Shown: positions 51,674 through 61,710, numbered from the stretch's first letter. The stretch is 64,000 bases of DNA from an uncultured Bacteroidales bacterium (GCA_900315245.1 OMYJ01000009.1:1-64000), one strand, 5' to 3'. Numbers and translations are program-made. The notes: a model not told the origin generated them from the letters alone.

Positions 51674-52741
51674 CTACTCCTTCGGAGCAACGGAGGCATT
51701 CTCCGCGTGTTTGTGGCGTTTCTGGCGTTGTTGCCAGCGCTCGCGGGCGTACTGTTGCATATCCGAGACCTCATCGCTCTCGTCAATGATTTCCAACCCG
51801 AAGACCGTTTCTATGATGTCTTCCATCGTCAAGATTCCCTGGAAGCAACCGTACTCGTCAATAATCAGCGCAATTTGCGACTTCTGCTTCAGCATGGAAT
51901 CCCAGATGTCACTGATGGACTTGTCTTCGCTGAAGAAAGGCATCTCGCGTTTTATCTCGCCCAAGGTCATGTTGAACTTGTCCTCGGCAAGGTTCTCCAA
52001 CGCATCGTCTCGGAGCACGTAGCCGGTAATGTATTCGGGTGACTCGGCATATACGGGGATTCTGGAGAAGTGATCGTACTTGTCATCGTCGTAATACTCG
52101 CGCAGGGTCATGCTTTCCGGCGCCGTGGAGGCCACCACGCGGGGCGTCATCACCTCCTTCGCCTTCACATTGTCTAACTTGATGATATTTTGGATGATCT
52201 TATTCTCGTCTTTTTCGATGACGCCTTCCTCCTCGCCCACGTTGGCGATGGCGAGCACCTCTTCGCGGCTCACCACGGCATCCTGTTCCTTCTTGGTTAT
52301 CAGATGGCTCACCAGCTCGACCAGTTTCACGAACGGGAACATCAGCACAATCAGCACACGGATGGTCTTGCATGTAAAGCCCATCAGACTCTTCCAGCGG
52401 GTTGTCCCGATGGTTTTAGGGATGATTTCGGCAAAAATGAGGATGAGGATAGTAGTGATGGCGGAGACAAGGCCGAACCAACGGCTTCCGAACAGAAGGG
52501 TGGCCTGCTGGCCCACGCCGGCCGCACCGATGGTGTTGGCAATGGTGTTCAGCGACAGAATGGCCGCCAGGGGACGCTCCGTGTCCGTCTTGTACTGCTT
52601 GAACAACGTGGCGGGCTTGTACCCTTCCTCCTCGCGCATCAGAATGTATGAAATCGGTGTGGACAGCAGACTCGACTCCAGTGTGGAGCAGAGAAAAGAG
52701 ATGGCCATCGCGCCCAATAAGAAGACTAATAATAAGGTCAT
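51674..52741 (-). CDS. CNNM/CorC-family membrane protein with CBS domains
   Basis: Protein of 355 residues of the HlyC/CorC (DUF21-CBS) group, linked to magnesium or other ion transport; GldE of gliding bacteria is a relative. The N-terminal DUF21 membrane domain (about residues 1-160) contains FLCSTLESSLLS and LNTIANTIGAAGVGQQ, with ILILIFAEIIPKTIG. It is followed by VMTPRVVASTAPESM, two CBS domains (about 195-320) and an acidic/basic tail. The usual C-terminal CorC_HlyC domain is missing or very short, as the protein ends in KRHKHAENASVAPKE. The substrate is not known. Confidence 0.9.
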   Translation of the reverse strand: MTLLLVFLLGAMAISFLCSTLESSLLSTPISYILMREEEGYKPATLFKQYKTDTERPLAAILSLNTIANTIGAAGVGQQATLLFGSRWFGLVSAITTILILIFAEIIPKTIGTTRWKSLMGFTCKTIRVLIVLMFPFVKLVELVSHLITKKEQDAVVSREEVLAIANVGEEEGVIEKDENKIIQNIIKLDNVKAKEVMTPRVVASTAPESMTLREYYDDDKYDHFSRIPVYAESPEYITGYVLRDDALENLAEDKFNMTLGEIKREMPFFSEDKSISDIWDSMLKQKSQIALIIDEYGCFQGILTMEDIIETVFGLEIIDESDEVSDMQQYARERWQQRQKRHKHAENASVAPKE

Positions 52742-52763
52742 TATGGTTTTTAAAAAATCGGGG

Positions 52764-52771
52764 CAAAAATA
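52764..52771 (-). promoter_or_regulatory. Minus-strand promoter of CorC-like gene
   Basis: TATTTTTG on the minus strand, 22 bases before the ATG at 52741. Confidence 0.7.
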
Positions 52772-52817
52772 CGAAAAATGTACATTGCCAAGAGGTTCAT
52801 TTATAATATTTTTGAGC

Positions 52818-52872
52818 TGTTGGCTGTTAGCTGTTGGCCTTGGCTTTTAGCCATTAGCTTTTGGCTATTTGG
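52818..52872. repeat. Heptamer array CTGTTGG/CTGTTAG with indels
   Basis: CTGTTGG, CTGTTAG, CTGTTGG, CCTTGG, CTTTTAG, CCATTAG, CTTTGG, CTATTTGG. Here some units are 6 or 8 bases long, so the 7-base register has started to decay. It lies downstream of tRNA-Gly. Confidence 0.85.
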
Positions 52873-52886
52873 CGGTATAAACAAAA

Positions 52887-52907
52887 AGAGACGCAATTAG
52901 CGTCTCT
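52887..52907 (-). terminator. Truncated palindrome next to tRNA-Gly
   Basis: AGAGACGC (52887-52894) and GCGTCTCT (52900-52907) around AATTA: the inner arms of the dispersed 28-bp palindrome. It lies 8 bases after the tRNA 3' end and on the minus strand is followed by TTTTTG, so it can serve as the tRNA terminator. Confidence 0.75.
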
Positions 52908-52915
52908 ATGGATTG

Positions 52916-52988
52916 AGCGGAAAACGAGACTCGAACTCGCGACCCCAACCTTGGCAAGGTTGTGCTCTACCAACTGAGCTACTTCCGC
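52916..52988 (-). tRNA. tRNA-Gly (GCC anticodon)
   Basis: The minus strand reads GCGGAAG TA GCTCAGTTGGTAGAGC, then an anticodon arm CAACCTTGCCAAGGTTG with GCC in the loop, then GGGTCGCGAGTTCGAGTCTCG and TTTTCCGCT. All four arms fold; the acceptor stem is seven pairs with one G-T. The 3' CCA is not encoded. A promoter box lies 16 bases upstream. Confidence 0.96.
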
Positions 52989-53003
52989 TTGGGAAATCGG
53001 CGG

Positions 53004-53011
53004 CAAAAATA
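53004..53011 (-). promoter_or_regulatory. Minus-strand promoter of tRNA-Gly
   Basis: TATTTTTG followed by GCCGCC on the minus strand, 16 bases before the tRNA 5' end. Confidence 0.72.
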
Positions 53012-53078
53012 CATTTTTTTTGATATGGTACGACATTTTAAGAAATTTTTTTTTGATGTCGTTTGTCGGTATTTTTTT

Positions 53079-53086
53079 TATCTTTG
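53079..53086 (+). promoter_or_regulatory. Promoter of atpDC
   Basis: TATCTTTG; TTTG at 53052-53055 is a possible distal element with 23 bases between. It lies 43 bases before the atpD ATG. Confidence 0.72.
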
Positions 53087-53102
53087 GCGGCTCAAATTTT
53101 AA

Positions 53103-54635
<1,533 letters not shown>

Positions 54636-54641
54636 CGGACT

Positions 54642-54878
54642 ATGAAATTAGAGATCATCACCCCCAGCAGCACCCTGTTCTCCGGCGATGTCACGCTGGT
54701 GCAGCTTCCTGGCATTGATGGGTTGTTTGAGATTCTGAAATCGCATGCCCCGCTGGTTTCCGCCTTGAAGGAAGGCCGCGTGAAAGTGGAGGATGCTCAG
54801 GGCCAAACGCAATATTTCGATATCCGCGGTGGCGTGGTCGAAGTCAGCCACGACAAAATCCTGTTGCTGGCGGAATAG
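54642..54878 (+). CDS. atpC: ATP synthase F1 subunit epsilon (short form)
   Basis: 78-residue epsilon subunit of the central stalk: MKLEIITPSSTLFSGDVTLVQLPGIDGLFEILKSHAPLVSALKEGRVKVEDAQGQTQYFDIRGGVVEVSHDKILLLAE. Only the N-terminal beta-sandwich is present; the C-terminal helical domain that inhibits the enzyme in many bacteria (total about 130 residues) is absent. Short forms are usual in Bacteroidetes, so this is not a truncation. It lies 6 bases after atpD. Confidence 0.95.
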   Translation: MKLEIITPSSTLFSGDVTLVQLPGIDGLFEILKSHAPLVSALKEGRVKVEDAQGQTQYFDIRGGVVEVSHDKILLLAE

Positions 54879-54922
54879 AGAAATCCTCAACCTGCCATCC
54901 TGAATAATGCCAGTACAACTCT

Positions 54923-54956
54923 ATACAGAATTGCATCTACATTCGTAATTCTGTAT
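54923..54956 (+). terminator. Hairpin after atpC
   Basis: ATACAGAATT (54923-54932) pairs perfectly with AATTCTGTAT (54947-54956) around a 14-base loop. No T run follows, so termination strength is uncertain. The purB promoter begins 14 bases later. Confidence 0.5.
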
Positions 54957-54970
54957 TCTACATTATTTCG

Positions 54971-54978
54971 TATCTTTG
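54971..54978 (+). promoter_or_regulatory. Promoter of purB
   Basis: TATCTTTG, 21 bases before the ATG at 55000; it overlaps the open frame upstream, which rules out an earlier start. Confidence 0.75.
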
Positions 54979-54999
54979 CCACGAAAATATTTTGCGATT

Positions 55000-56295
55000 A
55001 TGATACCCCGTTATTCGCGTCCGGAGATGAGCGCCGTCTGGACTGAGGAAAACAAATTCGGCGCCTATTTGAAAGTGGAAATCGAAGCCGCCGCCGCGTG
55101 GAGCCAACTCGGCGTGATTCCGGCTGAAGACGTTGAGAAACTGCGCACAAAGGCCACCTTCGACGTACAACGCATATACGAAATCGAAAAGGAGACGCGC
55201 CACGACATCGTGGCGTTCACCCGCGCCGTGAGCGAGAGCCTCGGCGACGAGAAGAAGTGGGTGCACTACGGCCTCACCTCCACCGATGTGGTCGATACCG
55301 CCAACGGCTACCTCATCAAGCAAGCCAACAACATCCTGCGCAAGGATCTCCAGCGGTTCATCGAGATTCTCAAGAAACGCGCATACGAGTTCAAGGACAC
55401 GCCCTGCATCGGACGCACGCACGGCGTGCACGCCGACATCACCGCCCTCGGGCTGAAGTGGGCGTTGTGGTTCGAGGAGATGCGCCGCAACATCGAACGT
55501 TTCGAGATGGCCGCCGCCGATGTGGAGTGCGGCAAAATCAGCGGTGCCGTGGGCAACTTCGCCAACACCCCACCGTTCGTGCAGGACTATGTCTGCGAGC
55601 AACTCGGCATTCATTCCGCCCGCATCTCCACGCAGGTGCTGCAACGCGACCGCCACGCCCACTACATGGGCACTCTCGCGCTCATCGCTTCCACCATGGA
55701 GCAGATGGCCATCGAGGTGCGCCACTGGCAACGCACGGAACTCCGCGAGGCTGAGGAGGCCTTCGGCAAAGGGCAGAAAGGTTCCTCCGCGATGCCCCAC
55801 AAACGCAACCCCATCGGCAGCGAGAATATGTGCGGATGCGCGAGAATCCTCCGCGGATATATGGTCAGCGCCTACGAGAACATCCCGCTTTGGCACGAGC
55901 GCGACATCTCCCACTCCTCTGCCGAGCGCATCATGCTCCCCGATGCCACCATCCTGCTCGACTATATGCTCAATCGCTTCGGCAACATCTTGGAGAACCT
56001 CGTCGTTTTCCCTGAGAACATGCTGAAAAACATCTACTTGACCCACAAAGTTATCTTCGCGCAGCGCGTCATGACCGCCCTCATCAACAAGGGCTTCTCC
56101 CGCGAAAGCGCATACGACCTCGTGCAGCCCATCGCCATGAAGGCTTGGTTCGAAGGACAGGACTACAAGGAACTCCTCTCCCAAAACGAAACTGTCATGG
56201 CTCACTTCACCCCCGAAGAACTCGACCAGTGCTTCACGTTGGAATACTACCTGAAGCAAGTGCCCGCCATTTTCGAACGGGTCTTTGGCAATTAA
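55000..56295 (+). CDS. purB: Adenylosuccinate lyase
   Basis: Purine biosynthesis enzyme that removes fumarate from SAICAR and adenylosuccinate. The 431-residue product starts [38 protein letters not shown], has [37 protein letters not shown] (catalytic His region), and the fumarase-superfamily signature [19 protein letters not shown]. Complete. Its TAA stop lies in the first heptamer of the following array. Confidence 0.97.
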   Translation: MIPRYSRPEMSAVWTEENKFGAYLKVEIEAAAAWSQLGVIPAEDVEKLRTKATFDVQRIYEIEKETRHDIVAFTRAVSESLGDEKKWVHYGLTSTDVVDTANGYLIKQANNILRKDLQRFIEILKKRAYEFKDTPCIGRTHGVHADITALGLKWALWFEEMRRNIERFEMAAADVECGKISGAVGNFANTPPFVQDYVCEQLGIHSARISTQVLQRDRHAHYMGTLALIASTMEQMAIEVRHWQRTELREAEEAFGKGQKGSSAMPHKRNPIGSENMCGCARILRGYMVSAYENIPLWHERDISHSSAERIMLPDATILLDYMLNRFGNILENLVVFPENMLKNIYLTHKVIFAQRVMTALINKGFSRESAYDLVQPIAMKAWFEGQDYKELLSQNETVMAHFTPEELDQCFTLEYYLKQVPAIFERVFGN

Positions 56296-56377
56296 CAATT
56301 AGCAATTAGTAGTTAGCAGTTAGCAGTTGCCGTTCTAACATGAACTGCTAACTGCTAACTACTAACTGCTAACTAAA
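56291..56377. repeat. Inverted heptamer arrays forming a 20-bp hairpin
   Basis: ATTAACA, ATTAGCA, ATTAGTA, GTTAGCA, GTTAGCA, GTTGCCG (56291-56332), then AACTGCT, AACTGCT, AACTACT, AACTGCT, AACTAAA (56343-56377). The left arm 56309-56328 and right arm 56343-56362 are exact reverse complements over 20 bases with a 14-base loop. A run of A follows, so on the plus strand this is not a classic terminator. Confidence 0.93.
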
Positions 56378-56404
56378 AAAATAACCACCATTAAAAATCG
56401 CATT

Positions 56405-57061
56405 ATGAAAAATCTAAACATTTTAGGAGCCCAAAACTCCCTTTTCAACGAGTTCATCTCGGAAGTCCGAAGTGCCGAGGTGCAGGTGGACAGCATGCGT
56501 TTCCGCCGGAACTTGGAGCGCATCGGCGAGATTTTCGCCTACGAAATCAGCAAGAACATGGCATACGCAGAACAGGAGGTGGTCACCCCGTTAGGCATTG
56601 CCAATATTCCCCGTTTGCAGGAAAAACCAGTGTTGGCCACTATCTTGCGCGCCGGGCTGCCACTGCATCAGGGCATGCTCAACTATTTCGATCACGCCGA
56701 CAATGCCTTCATCTCAGCGTTCCGTAAATACTATAAGGACGGTACCTTCGAGATCCAGATTGACTATCTCTCCTCTCCTGACTTGGACGAGAAAACGCTG
56801 ATTCTTTGCGATCCGATGCTCGCCACCGGACAGTCACTTGCATTGGCATACGAGGAACTCATGAGCAAGGGTGACCCGTTGCACACGCACATTGTGAGCG
56901 TCATTGCCAGTCGGCAAGGCCTTGATTATGTGATGAGCAAGCTCCCCACCGACAGCTGCACCTTCTGGATCGGAGCCGTGGATGAGGAACTGACCGCGCA
57001 CTCCTATATCGTGCCCGGCCTCGGCGACGCCGGCGACCTCGCGTACGGCATCAAAGAGTAG
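56405..57061 (+). CDS. upp: Uracil phosphoribosyltransferase
   Basis: Pyrimidine salvage enzyme converting uracil and PRPP to UMP. The 218-residue product has RRNLERIGEIFAYEISKNMAY, TILRAGLPLHQGMLNYFDHADNAFISAFRKY, and the PRPP-binding loop LILCDPMLATGQSLALAYEEL. It ends IVPGLGDAGDLAYGIKE, with the uracil-site GDAGDxxYG motif. Complete. It may share transcripts with the purine gene purB, but the hairpin array lies between them and no promoter box is visible. Confidence 0.96.
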   Translation: MKNLNILGAQNSLFNEFISEVRSAEVQVDSMRFRRNLERIGEIFAYEISKNMAYAEQEVVTPLGIANIPRLQEKPVLATILRAGLPLHQGMLNYFDHADNAFISAFRKYYKDGTFEIQIDYLSSPDLDEKTLILCDPMLATGQSLALAYEELMSKGDPLHTHIVSVIASRQGLDYVMSKLPTDSCTFWIGAVDEELTAHSYIVPGLGDAGDLAYGIKE

Positions 57062-57064
57062 GAT

Positions 57065-57085
57065 CTATTGCCTATTGCCTAAAAA
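57065..57085. repeat. Heptamers CTATTGC up to the AlgI-like ATG
   Basis: CTATTGC, CTATTGC, CTAAAAA fill the gap between upp and the next gene, ending at its ATG. They leave no Shine-Dalgarno. Confidence 0.8.
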
Positions 57086-58504
57086 ATGGTTTTCAGCAGT
57101 AACGTCTTTCTGATACTGTTTCTGCCTGTTTTTTTGATATGCTATTTCGTATGTCCGAAAAAATGGCGAAATATCATTCTGTTACTGTTTTCCATTGTGT
57201 TCTATGCATACGGAGCTCCGACTTTCATCCTGCTGCTGCTTGGCTCCACAATCATCAACTTCTTCCTTGTAAAATTACTGTATAAGTCTGAAAATCTTAT
57301 ACATAAGAAATTATTAGCAGGGTTGGCCATTATGATCAGTCTGGGACTGCTGGGCTATTTCAAATATGCAAACTTTTTCGTGGATAATTTGAATGCCGTA
57401 TTAGGGGCTTTCGGATTGCAGCCATTCACATTTGCGAAAGTGTTGCTGCCTATAGGCATCTCCTTCTTCACGTTCCAGTCCATTACCTATGTGGTGGATA
57501 CCTACCGCAATGTCCATAAACCGATGGAGCGGCTCACCGACTATATGCTCTACATCATCATGTTCCCCCAACTGATCGCAGGCCCCATTGTGCGCTATTG
57601 CGACATTGCAGACGAAATCCGAAGCAGGGAGCAAAACTGGTCGGAAATCCTACAGGGCTTTTACCGTTTTGTGATTGGACTTTTCAAAAAGGTACTGATT
57701 GCGGATGTAATCGGCCGTCAAGTGGATATCCTTCTTGCGGGCGATTTGCTAACTATGGGTACCGGCACAGCATGGATCACTATCGTCGCCTACACCATGC
57801 AGCTCTACTTCGACTTTTCCGGTTATTCCGACATGGCCATCGGTCTCGGCAAAATCATGGGATTCCACTTTCCCGAGAACTTTGACAATCCGTACAACTC
57901 CGCAAGTGTCAGCGAGTTCTGGAGACGCTGGCACATCACGCTGGGTACATTCATGCGCAACTATCTTTACATTCCGCTCGGCGGTAACCGCTGTTCGAAA
58001 CCGAGGATGTATTTCAACCTCTGGGTGGTGTTTCTCCTTTCAGGATTATGGCATGGCGCAAGCTGGAACTTTGTCATTTGGGGCGCTTACCATGGCTTCT
58101 GGCTCGTGCTGGAACGCATCGGCTTGGGAAAAGTTTACGAAAAGATGGGTAAAATCCCCAGCGTCATCATCACTTTCCTTATCGTAACAATAGGTTGGGC
58201 CATTTTCCGAATCGAAAACCTCTCGGACGCATTTACGTTCATTTCGCGGCTTTTCGCTTTTGATTTTCAGTCAATTGTTCCCATAAACAGTTTGCATTTC
58301 TACGCTGTGCTAATCGTGGCAATGGCTTTCGCATTCTTCTCCCTGTCCCCGCTTGGAAAAAGAGGACAAACCTTTTTCTTTCATACCGAATACTCTAAAA
58401 AGCAGCATCTTGCGATTTGGCCGGTGAGTGTCTTGTTGTTCATCTTCTGCCTCGGCGCCCTCAATGCGTCTGGTTTCAGTCCGTTCATTTATTTTAGATT
58501 TTAA
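57086..58504 (+). CDS. MBOAT-family O-acyltransferase (AlgI-like)
   Basis: Polytopic membrane O-acyltransferase of 472 residues that moves acyl groups across the membrane for attachment to an exported polymer or sugar. Family features: SIVFYAYGAPTFILLLLGSTIINFFLVKLLY, GYFKYANFF, LPIGISFFTFQSITYVVDTYR, LIAGPIVRYCDI, FDFSGYSDMAIGLGKIMGF, FWRRWHITLGTFMRNYLYIPLGGNR, and the active-site His in LLSGLWHGASWNFVIWGAYHG. The SGNH-like partner follows after 9 bases, as in alginate O-acetylation loci. No polysaccharide genes are adjacent, so the acceptor is unknown. Confidence 0.93.
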   Translation: MVFSSNVFLILFLPVFLICYFVCPKKWRNIILLLFSIVFYAYGAPTFILLLLGSTIINFFLVKLLYKSENLIHKKLLAGLAIMISLGLLGYFKYANFFVDNLNAVLGAFGLQPFTFAKVLLPIGISFFTFQSITYVVDTYRNVHKPMERLTDYMLYIIMFPQLIAGPIVRYCDIADEIRSREQNWSEILQGFYRFVIGLFKKVLIADVIGRQVDILLAGDLLTMGTGTAWITIVAYTMQLYFDFSGYSDMAIGLGKIMGFHFPENFDNPYNSASVSEFWRRWHITLGTFMRNYLYIPLGGNRCSKPRMYFNLWVVFLLSGLWHGASWNFVIWGAYHGFWLVLERIGLGKVYEKMGKIPSVIITFLIVTIGWAIFRIENLSDAFTFISRLFAFDFQSIVPINSLHFYAVLIVAMAFAFFSLSPLGKRGQTFFFHTEYSKKQHLAIWPVSVLLFIFCLGALNASGFSPFIYFRF

Positions 58505-58513
58505 GATTCAACC

Positions 58514-59923
58514 ATGAGAAAGCATTTCCATAAGATATTGTTTTTTAGCACGATAGTGATCATGGTTGTTTTCCTGATCCAAACGGTTACCGGAGTTGTC
58601 AAACTTGAGCCGCTTCAAGGGGTCACCATTGAAACCGAAAAGCCAAAACTGACCTTGAAAAACTACACAGACGGTTCTTTTCAGAACGAATCGGAGAATT
58701 ATCTGCGGGAACATTTCGGTTTTCGTGAGTGGTTGATCAGGGGCTACAACCAATTTCTTTGGGGATGTTTCCGGGAATCGAACAACGCCACTGTGGTGCG
58801 CGGGAAAAAAGACTGGTTGTTCGAGGAGACGCATGTCCGGGATTACTACGAGAGTCTGATGTACAACTATGCCGCCGACAACGATGAAATGCGTAGGACT
58901 TTCGAGACCGAAGTGCAGCGTTTCAAGAAAGTGCAGGAGTTGCTGGAAGAGTACAATATCCATCTTTTTCTCGTCATCGCCCCTTGTAAAGATGCGATTT
59001 ATCCGGAGTATCTACCTAAAAACACATCGTATATCCGACCAGACGGGCTCCACGCCTACGATTATTACAAAAAGCGGTTTGATGAGACTGGAGTGAACTA
59101 CATTGACTTCGTCTCCTATTTCAGAAGCATCAAGGATTCTGTGGATTATCCGCTCTTCCCGTCGGGCGGCACGCACTGGAGCAATATTGCCTCTGTCTAT
59201 GCCTTTGACTCCATTCTTCGATATATGGAAGTCTTAGGTAATCAGAATCTTATCAATCTGGATATTGGTGAAAGGTACCCGGCGGAAACCCGGGATCCCG
59301 ACAATGATTTGGAAAAAGTCCTCAATTTAGCTTTCCCCATCAAGTCGCGGCCGAATGTTTACGCCGATGTGCGCGTCAAAGAGGACTCTATGGCGGAGAG
59401 ACCGAATTTCCTGGCTGTTGGCGACTCCTATTTCTTTAATATTGCCGGCTCCACCCCGATATGGGAGATTTTCCAGAAATACCTCTACTGGTATTACAAC
59501 AGCACCATTTATGGCGATGACGAGCATACGACCACGTTGGAGGTGAACATTGAGCAGGAATTGATGCGCCCAGACTATATCATGCTCATCTATAATCCTG
59601 TGACACTCTATGAATTCAGCAGTTACTATTTGCCGAGAGCACTGTTACATCTTTGTTATGACCAAGCTGCCATTGATTCTGCTGCGCGCAAGATGATGAG
59701 AGAGATTAAGTTTTACAGTTATCCGGAATACTCCGAATATTTGTCAATTGCCAAAAAGAGCAACCGAAGTATAGATGATGTACTGTATGACAATGTCTTA
59801 TTTTTGTTCCGCACTAATCCTGAGGATTTCTTTGGAGAATTGAGCGACGATCAGCTTCCTGTCTCCAGGAACAAAAACCTGGCACGTATCCGCAAAAATG
59901 CTATCTTTGCCCGTTCAAAATAG
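58514..59923 (+). CDS. AlgJ/AlgX-like SGNH acyl-transfer partner
   Basis: Membrane-anchored periplasmic protein of 469 residues with one N-terminal membrane helix (FFSTIVIMVVFLIQTVTGVV). It carries ENYLREHFGFREWLI and GKKDWLFEE (AlgJ-type start), HLFLVIAPCKDAIYPEYLP, FPSGGTHWSNIASVYAFDSIL (Asp/His-type motif of AlgJ/X), and FLAVGDSYFFN, which fits the GDS nucleophile block. It probably transfers acyl groups delivered by the MBOAT protein. Operon with that gene (9-base gap). The promoter of the next gene lies inside its last codons. Confidence 0.85.
   Translation: MRKHFHKILFFSTIVIMVVFLIQTVTGVVKLEPLQGVTIETEKPKLTLKNYTDGSFQNESENYLREHFGFREWLIRGYNQFLWGCFRESNNATVVRGKKDWLFEETHVRDYYESLMYNYAADNDEMRRTFETEVQRFKKVQELLEEYNIHLFLVIAPCKDAIYPEYLPKNTSYIRPDGLHAYDYYKKRFDETGVNYIDFVSYFRSIKDSVDYPLFPSGGTHWSNIASVYAFDSILRYMEVLGNQNLINLDIGERYPAETRDPDNDLEKVLNLAFPIKSRPNVYADVRVKEDSMAERPNFLAVGDSYFFNIAGSTPIWEIFQKYLYWYYNSTIYGDDEHTTTLEVNIEQELMRPDYIMLIYNPVTLYEFSSYYLPRALLHLCYDQAAIDSAARKMMREIKFYSYPEYSEYLSIAKKSNRSIDDVLYDNVLFLFRTNPEDFFGELSDDQLPVSRNKNLARIRKNAIFARSK
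59902..59909 (+). promoter_or_regulatory. Promoter of PfkB kinase inside the upstream gene
   Basis: TATCTTTG lies within the last seven codons of the AlgJ-like gene (encoding part of NAIFARSK), 21 bases before the kinase ATG. Confidence 0.65.
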
Positions 59924-59930
59924 CGAAATA

Positions 59931-60896
59931 ATGAAGAAAATATTAGGAATCGGCAATGCATTGGTTGACATTCTGGTGCATATTGATAATGATGAAATTC
60001 TCGACCGCTTAGGATTGCAGAAGGGCGGCATGGAAATGATTGACGCACAGCGGAAACGCGAAATTCTGGAGGTCATCGCCGAAATGCCGCAAACACTGGC
60101 TACCGGCGGCTCCACTTCCAACACCATCCACGGTTTGGCCCGTTTGGGCGCTGAAGCCGGTTACATCGGTAAGGTGGGCAACGATGAAATGGGACAACTC
60201 TTCCGTGAAGGTTGTACTCGCTTTGGGGTGATTCCTCTTCTTATTGAATCCCAGGAAGATACCGGCGTCGCCATCACGTTCATCTCCTCCAACGCGGAAC
60301 GCACCTTCGCCACGTATCTTGGTGCGGCTGCCACCATGCAACCCAACGAAGTGGACGAGCAAATCCTTGATAACTACGACATTATCCATATTGAAGGATA
60401 CCTCATCTTCAACCATGAATTAATACTGACAGTTTGTCAGAAGGCCAAGAAACACGGACTTCAGATTTCCATGGATATGGCCAGCTACAACCTGATAGAG
60501 AGTAACTTGGATTTTGTCAAGATGCTGCTGCGCGACTACGTTGATATCATCTTCGCCAACGAAGAGGAGGCCAAAGCTTTTGCCGGTGTGGAAAATGTGG
60601 AGGCATTGCACGTGCTGTCCGAATCGTGTCCTATCGCCATCGTGAAGGTCGGCAAAGACGGTTCCTACATCAAGATGAACGGTGAGGTAACCGCCATTTC
60701 CCCCGTGGATGCACAACGTGTTGACACCACTGGCGCGGGTGACATCTACGCATCTGGATTCCTATATGGTTACATCAACGGCTACAACGCTCTGAAATCC
60801 GGAAACTTGGCCTCATACCTCTCCTCACGACTCATTGAATATGTCGGTGCGAAGCTTCCCGACGAAGTTTGGTCAGAAGTGGAAAATTTGAAATAA
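59931..60896 (+). CDS. PfkB-family kinase (adenosine kinase-like)
   Basis: Sugar or nucleoside kinase of the ribokinase/PfkB family, 321 residues. Start KKILGIGNALVDILVHIDNDEILDRLGLQKGGMEMID, then ATGGSTSNTIHGLARLGAEAGYIGKVGNDEMG (PfkB signature 1), and DTTGAGDIYASGFLYGYING (signature 2 with the catalytic Asp). The early G(N)ALVD and GGMxMID segments are like adenosine kinases and related enzymes of Bacteroidetes, so adenosine is a likely substrate, but sugar kinases cannot be excluded. Own promoter; bidirectional terminator follows. Confidence 0.9.
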   Translation: MKKILGIGNALVDILVHIDNDEILDRLGLQKGGMEMIDAQRKREILEVIAEMPQTLATGGSTSNTIHGLARLGAEAGYIGKVGNDEMGQLFREGCTRFGVIPLLIESQEDTGVAITFISSNAERTFATYLGAAATMQPNEVDEQILDNYDIIHIEGYLIFNHELILTVCQKAKKHGLQISMDMASYNLIESNLDFVKMLLRDYVDIIFANEEEAKAFAGVENVEALHVLSESCPIAIVKVGKDGSYIKMNGEVTAISPVDAQRVDTTGAGDIYASGFLYGYINGYNALKSGNLASYLSSRLIEYVGAKLPDEVWSEVENLK

Positions 60897-60927
60897 AAAA
60901 AGAGGAAGCGATTGCTTCCTCTTTTTA
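60895..60927. terminator. Bidirectional terminator
   Basis: AGAGGAAGC (60901-60909) pairs with GCTTCCTCT (60914-60922), flanked by six A on the left and five T on the right. It can end both the kinase gene (plus) and tRNA-Thr (minus). Confidence 0.92.
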
Positions 60928-60930
60928 ATG

Positions 60931-61003
<73 letters not shown>

Positions 61004-61016
61004 TGGTTTTGCGCGG

Positions 61017-61024
61017 CAAAGATA
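61017..61024 (-). promoter_or_regulatory. Minus-strand promoter of tRNA-Thr
   Basis: TATCTTTG followed by GCCGCGC on the minus strand, 14 bases before the tRNA 5' end. Confidence 0.72.
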
Positions 61025-61068
61025 CACTTTTTTTCAATATCCGAAGATGCCGCGCGATTTTTTATTTC

Positions 61069-61332
61069 CTACTCTTGCGTGGCAGGAACGACAGAAACGT
61101 AAGATCTGTCTTTGTAGGTTTTCTTGAATTCGACAATGCCGTCACACAATGCGAAGAGCGTGTGGTCTTTACCCATTCCCACGTTCTTGCCAGGGTTGTG
61201 AACGGTACCTCTTTGGCGGACGATGATGTTGCCAGCCTTGGCGAACTGACCACCGAAGATCTTCAAACCTAATCTTTTACTCGCTGATTCGCGGCCGTTC
61301 TGAGAACTACCGACACCTTTTTTATGAGCCAT
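61069..61332 (-). CDS. rpmA: 50S ribosomal protein L27
   Basis: L27 reaches the peptidyl-transferase centre. 87 residues: [65 protein letters not shown], the standard sequence. It lacks the cleavable N-terminal extension of Firmicutes and starts directly with MAHKKG. Second gene of the rplU-rpmA unit, 31 bases after rplU. Confidence 0.98.
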   Translation of the reverse strand: MAHKKGVGSSQNGRESASKRLGLKIFGGQFAKAGNIIVRQRGTVHNPGKNVGMGKDHTLFALCDGIVEFKKTYKDRSYVSVVPATQE

Positions 61333-61363
61333 AAGTCTAAATTTTAATCGTTAATACTAATTT

Positions 61364-61675
61364 TTACAGAGCGATGTTATCAATCTTGATGGAGGTCAAA
61401 CATTGACGATGACCATTCAGTTTCTGATAACCTTTTCTTCTTTTCTTCTTGAAAACAAGAACTTTGTCACCTTTCAGGTGTTGGAGAACGGTAGCGGTTA
61501 CAGCGGCACCGGAAACGGTCGGAGTACCCACTTTGACATCACCGTCATTATCCACTAACATTACGCGGTCAAATGTGACTTGCGCACCTTCTTCAGCCTT
61601 GAGGCGCTGAACATAGACTCTGCGGTCTTTTTCAACCTTGAATTGTTGCCCGGCTATTTCTACAATTGCGTACAT
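61364..61675 (-). CDS. rplU: 50S ribosomal protein L21
   Basis: L21 binds 23S rRNA; 103 residues: MYAIVEIAGQQFKVEKDRRVYVQRLKAEEGAQVTFDRVMLV, VGTPTVSGAAVTATVLQHLKGDKVLVFKKKRRKGYQKLNGHRQCLTSIKI, the family signature near the end. First gene of rplU-rpmA with its own promoter. Confidence 0.98.
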   Translation of the reverse strand: MYAIVEIAGQQFKVEKDRRVYVQRLKAEEGAQVTFDRVMLVDNDGDVKVGTPTVSGAAVTATVLQHLKGDKVLVFKKKRRKGYQKLNGHRQCLTSIKIDNIAL

Positions 61676-61710
61676 TTTGGTATAATTTTTGTTTGTAAAT
61701 TTTTGGGCGG

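Noticed and set aside
31507..52907. Palindromes considered as ends of an insertion sequence or MITE with a transposase
   Set aside because: No transposase gene is in the window and no direct target duplications could be recognised; they remain dispersed palindromes of unknown origin.
54642..54878. atpC suspected to be truncated by a frameshift
   Set aside because: The sequence after the stop does not continue the C-terminal helical domain in any frame, and short epsilon subunits are normal in this phylum.
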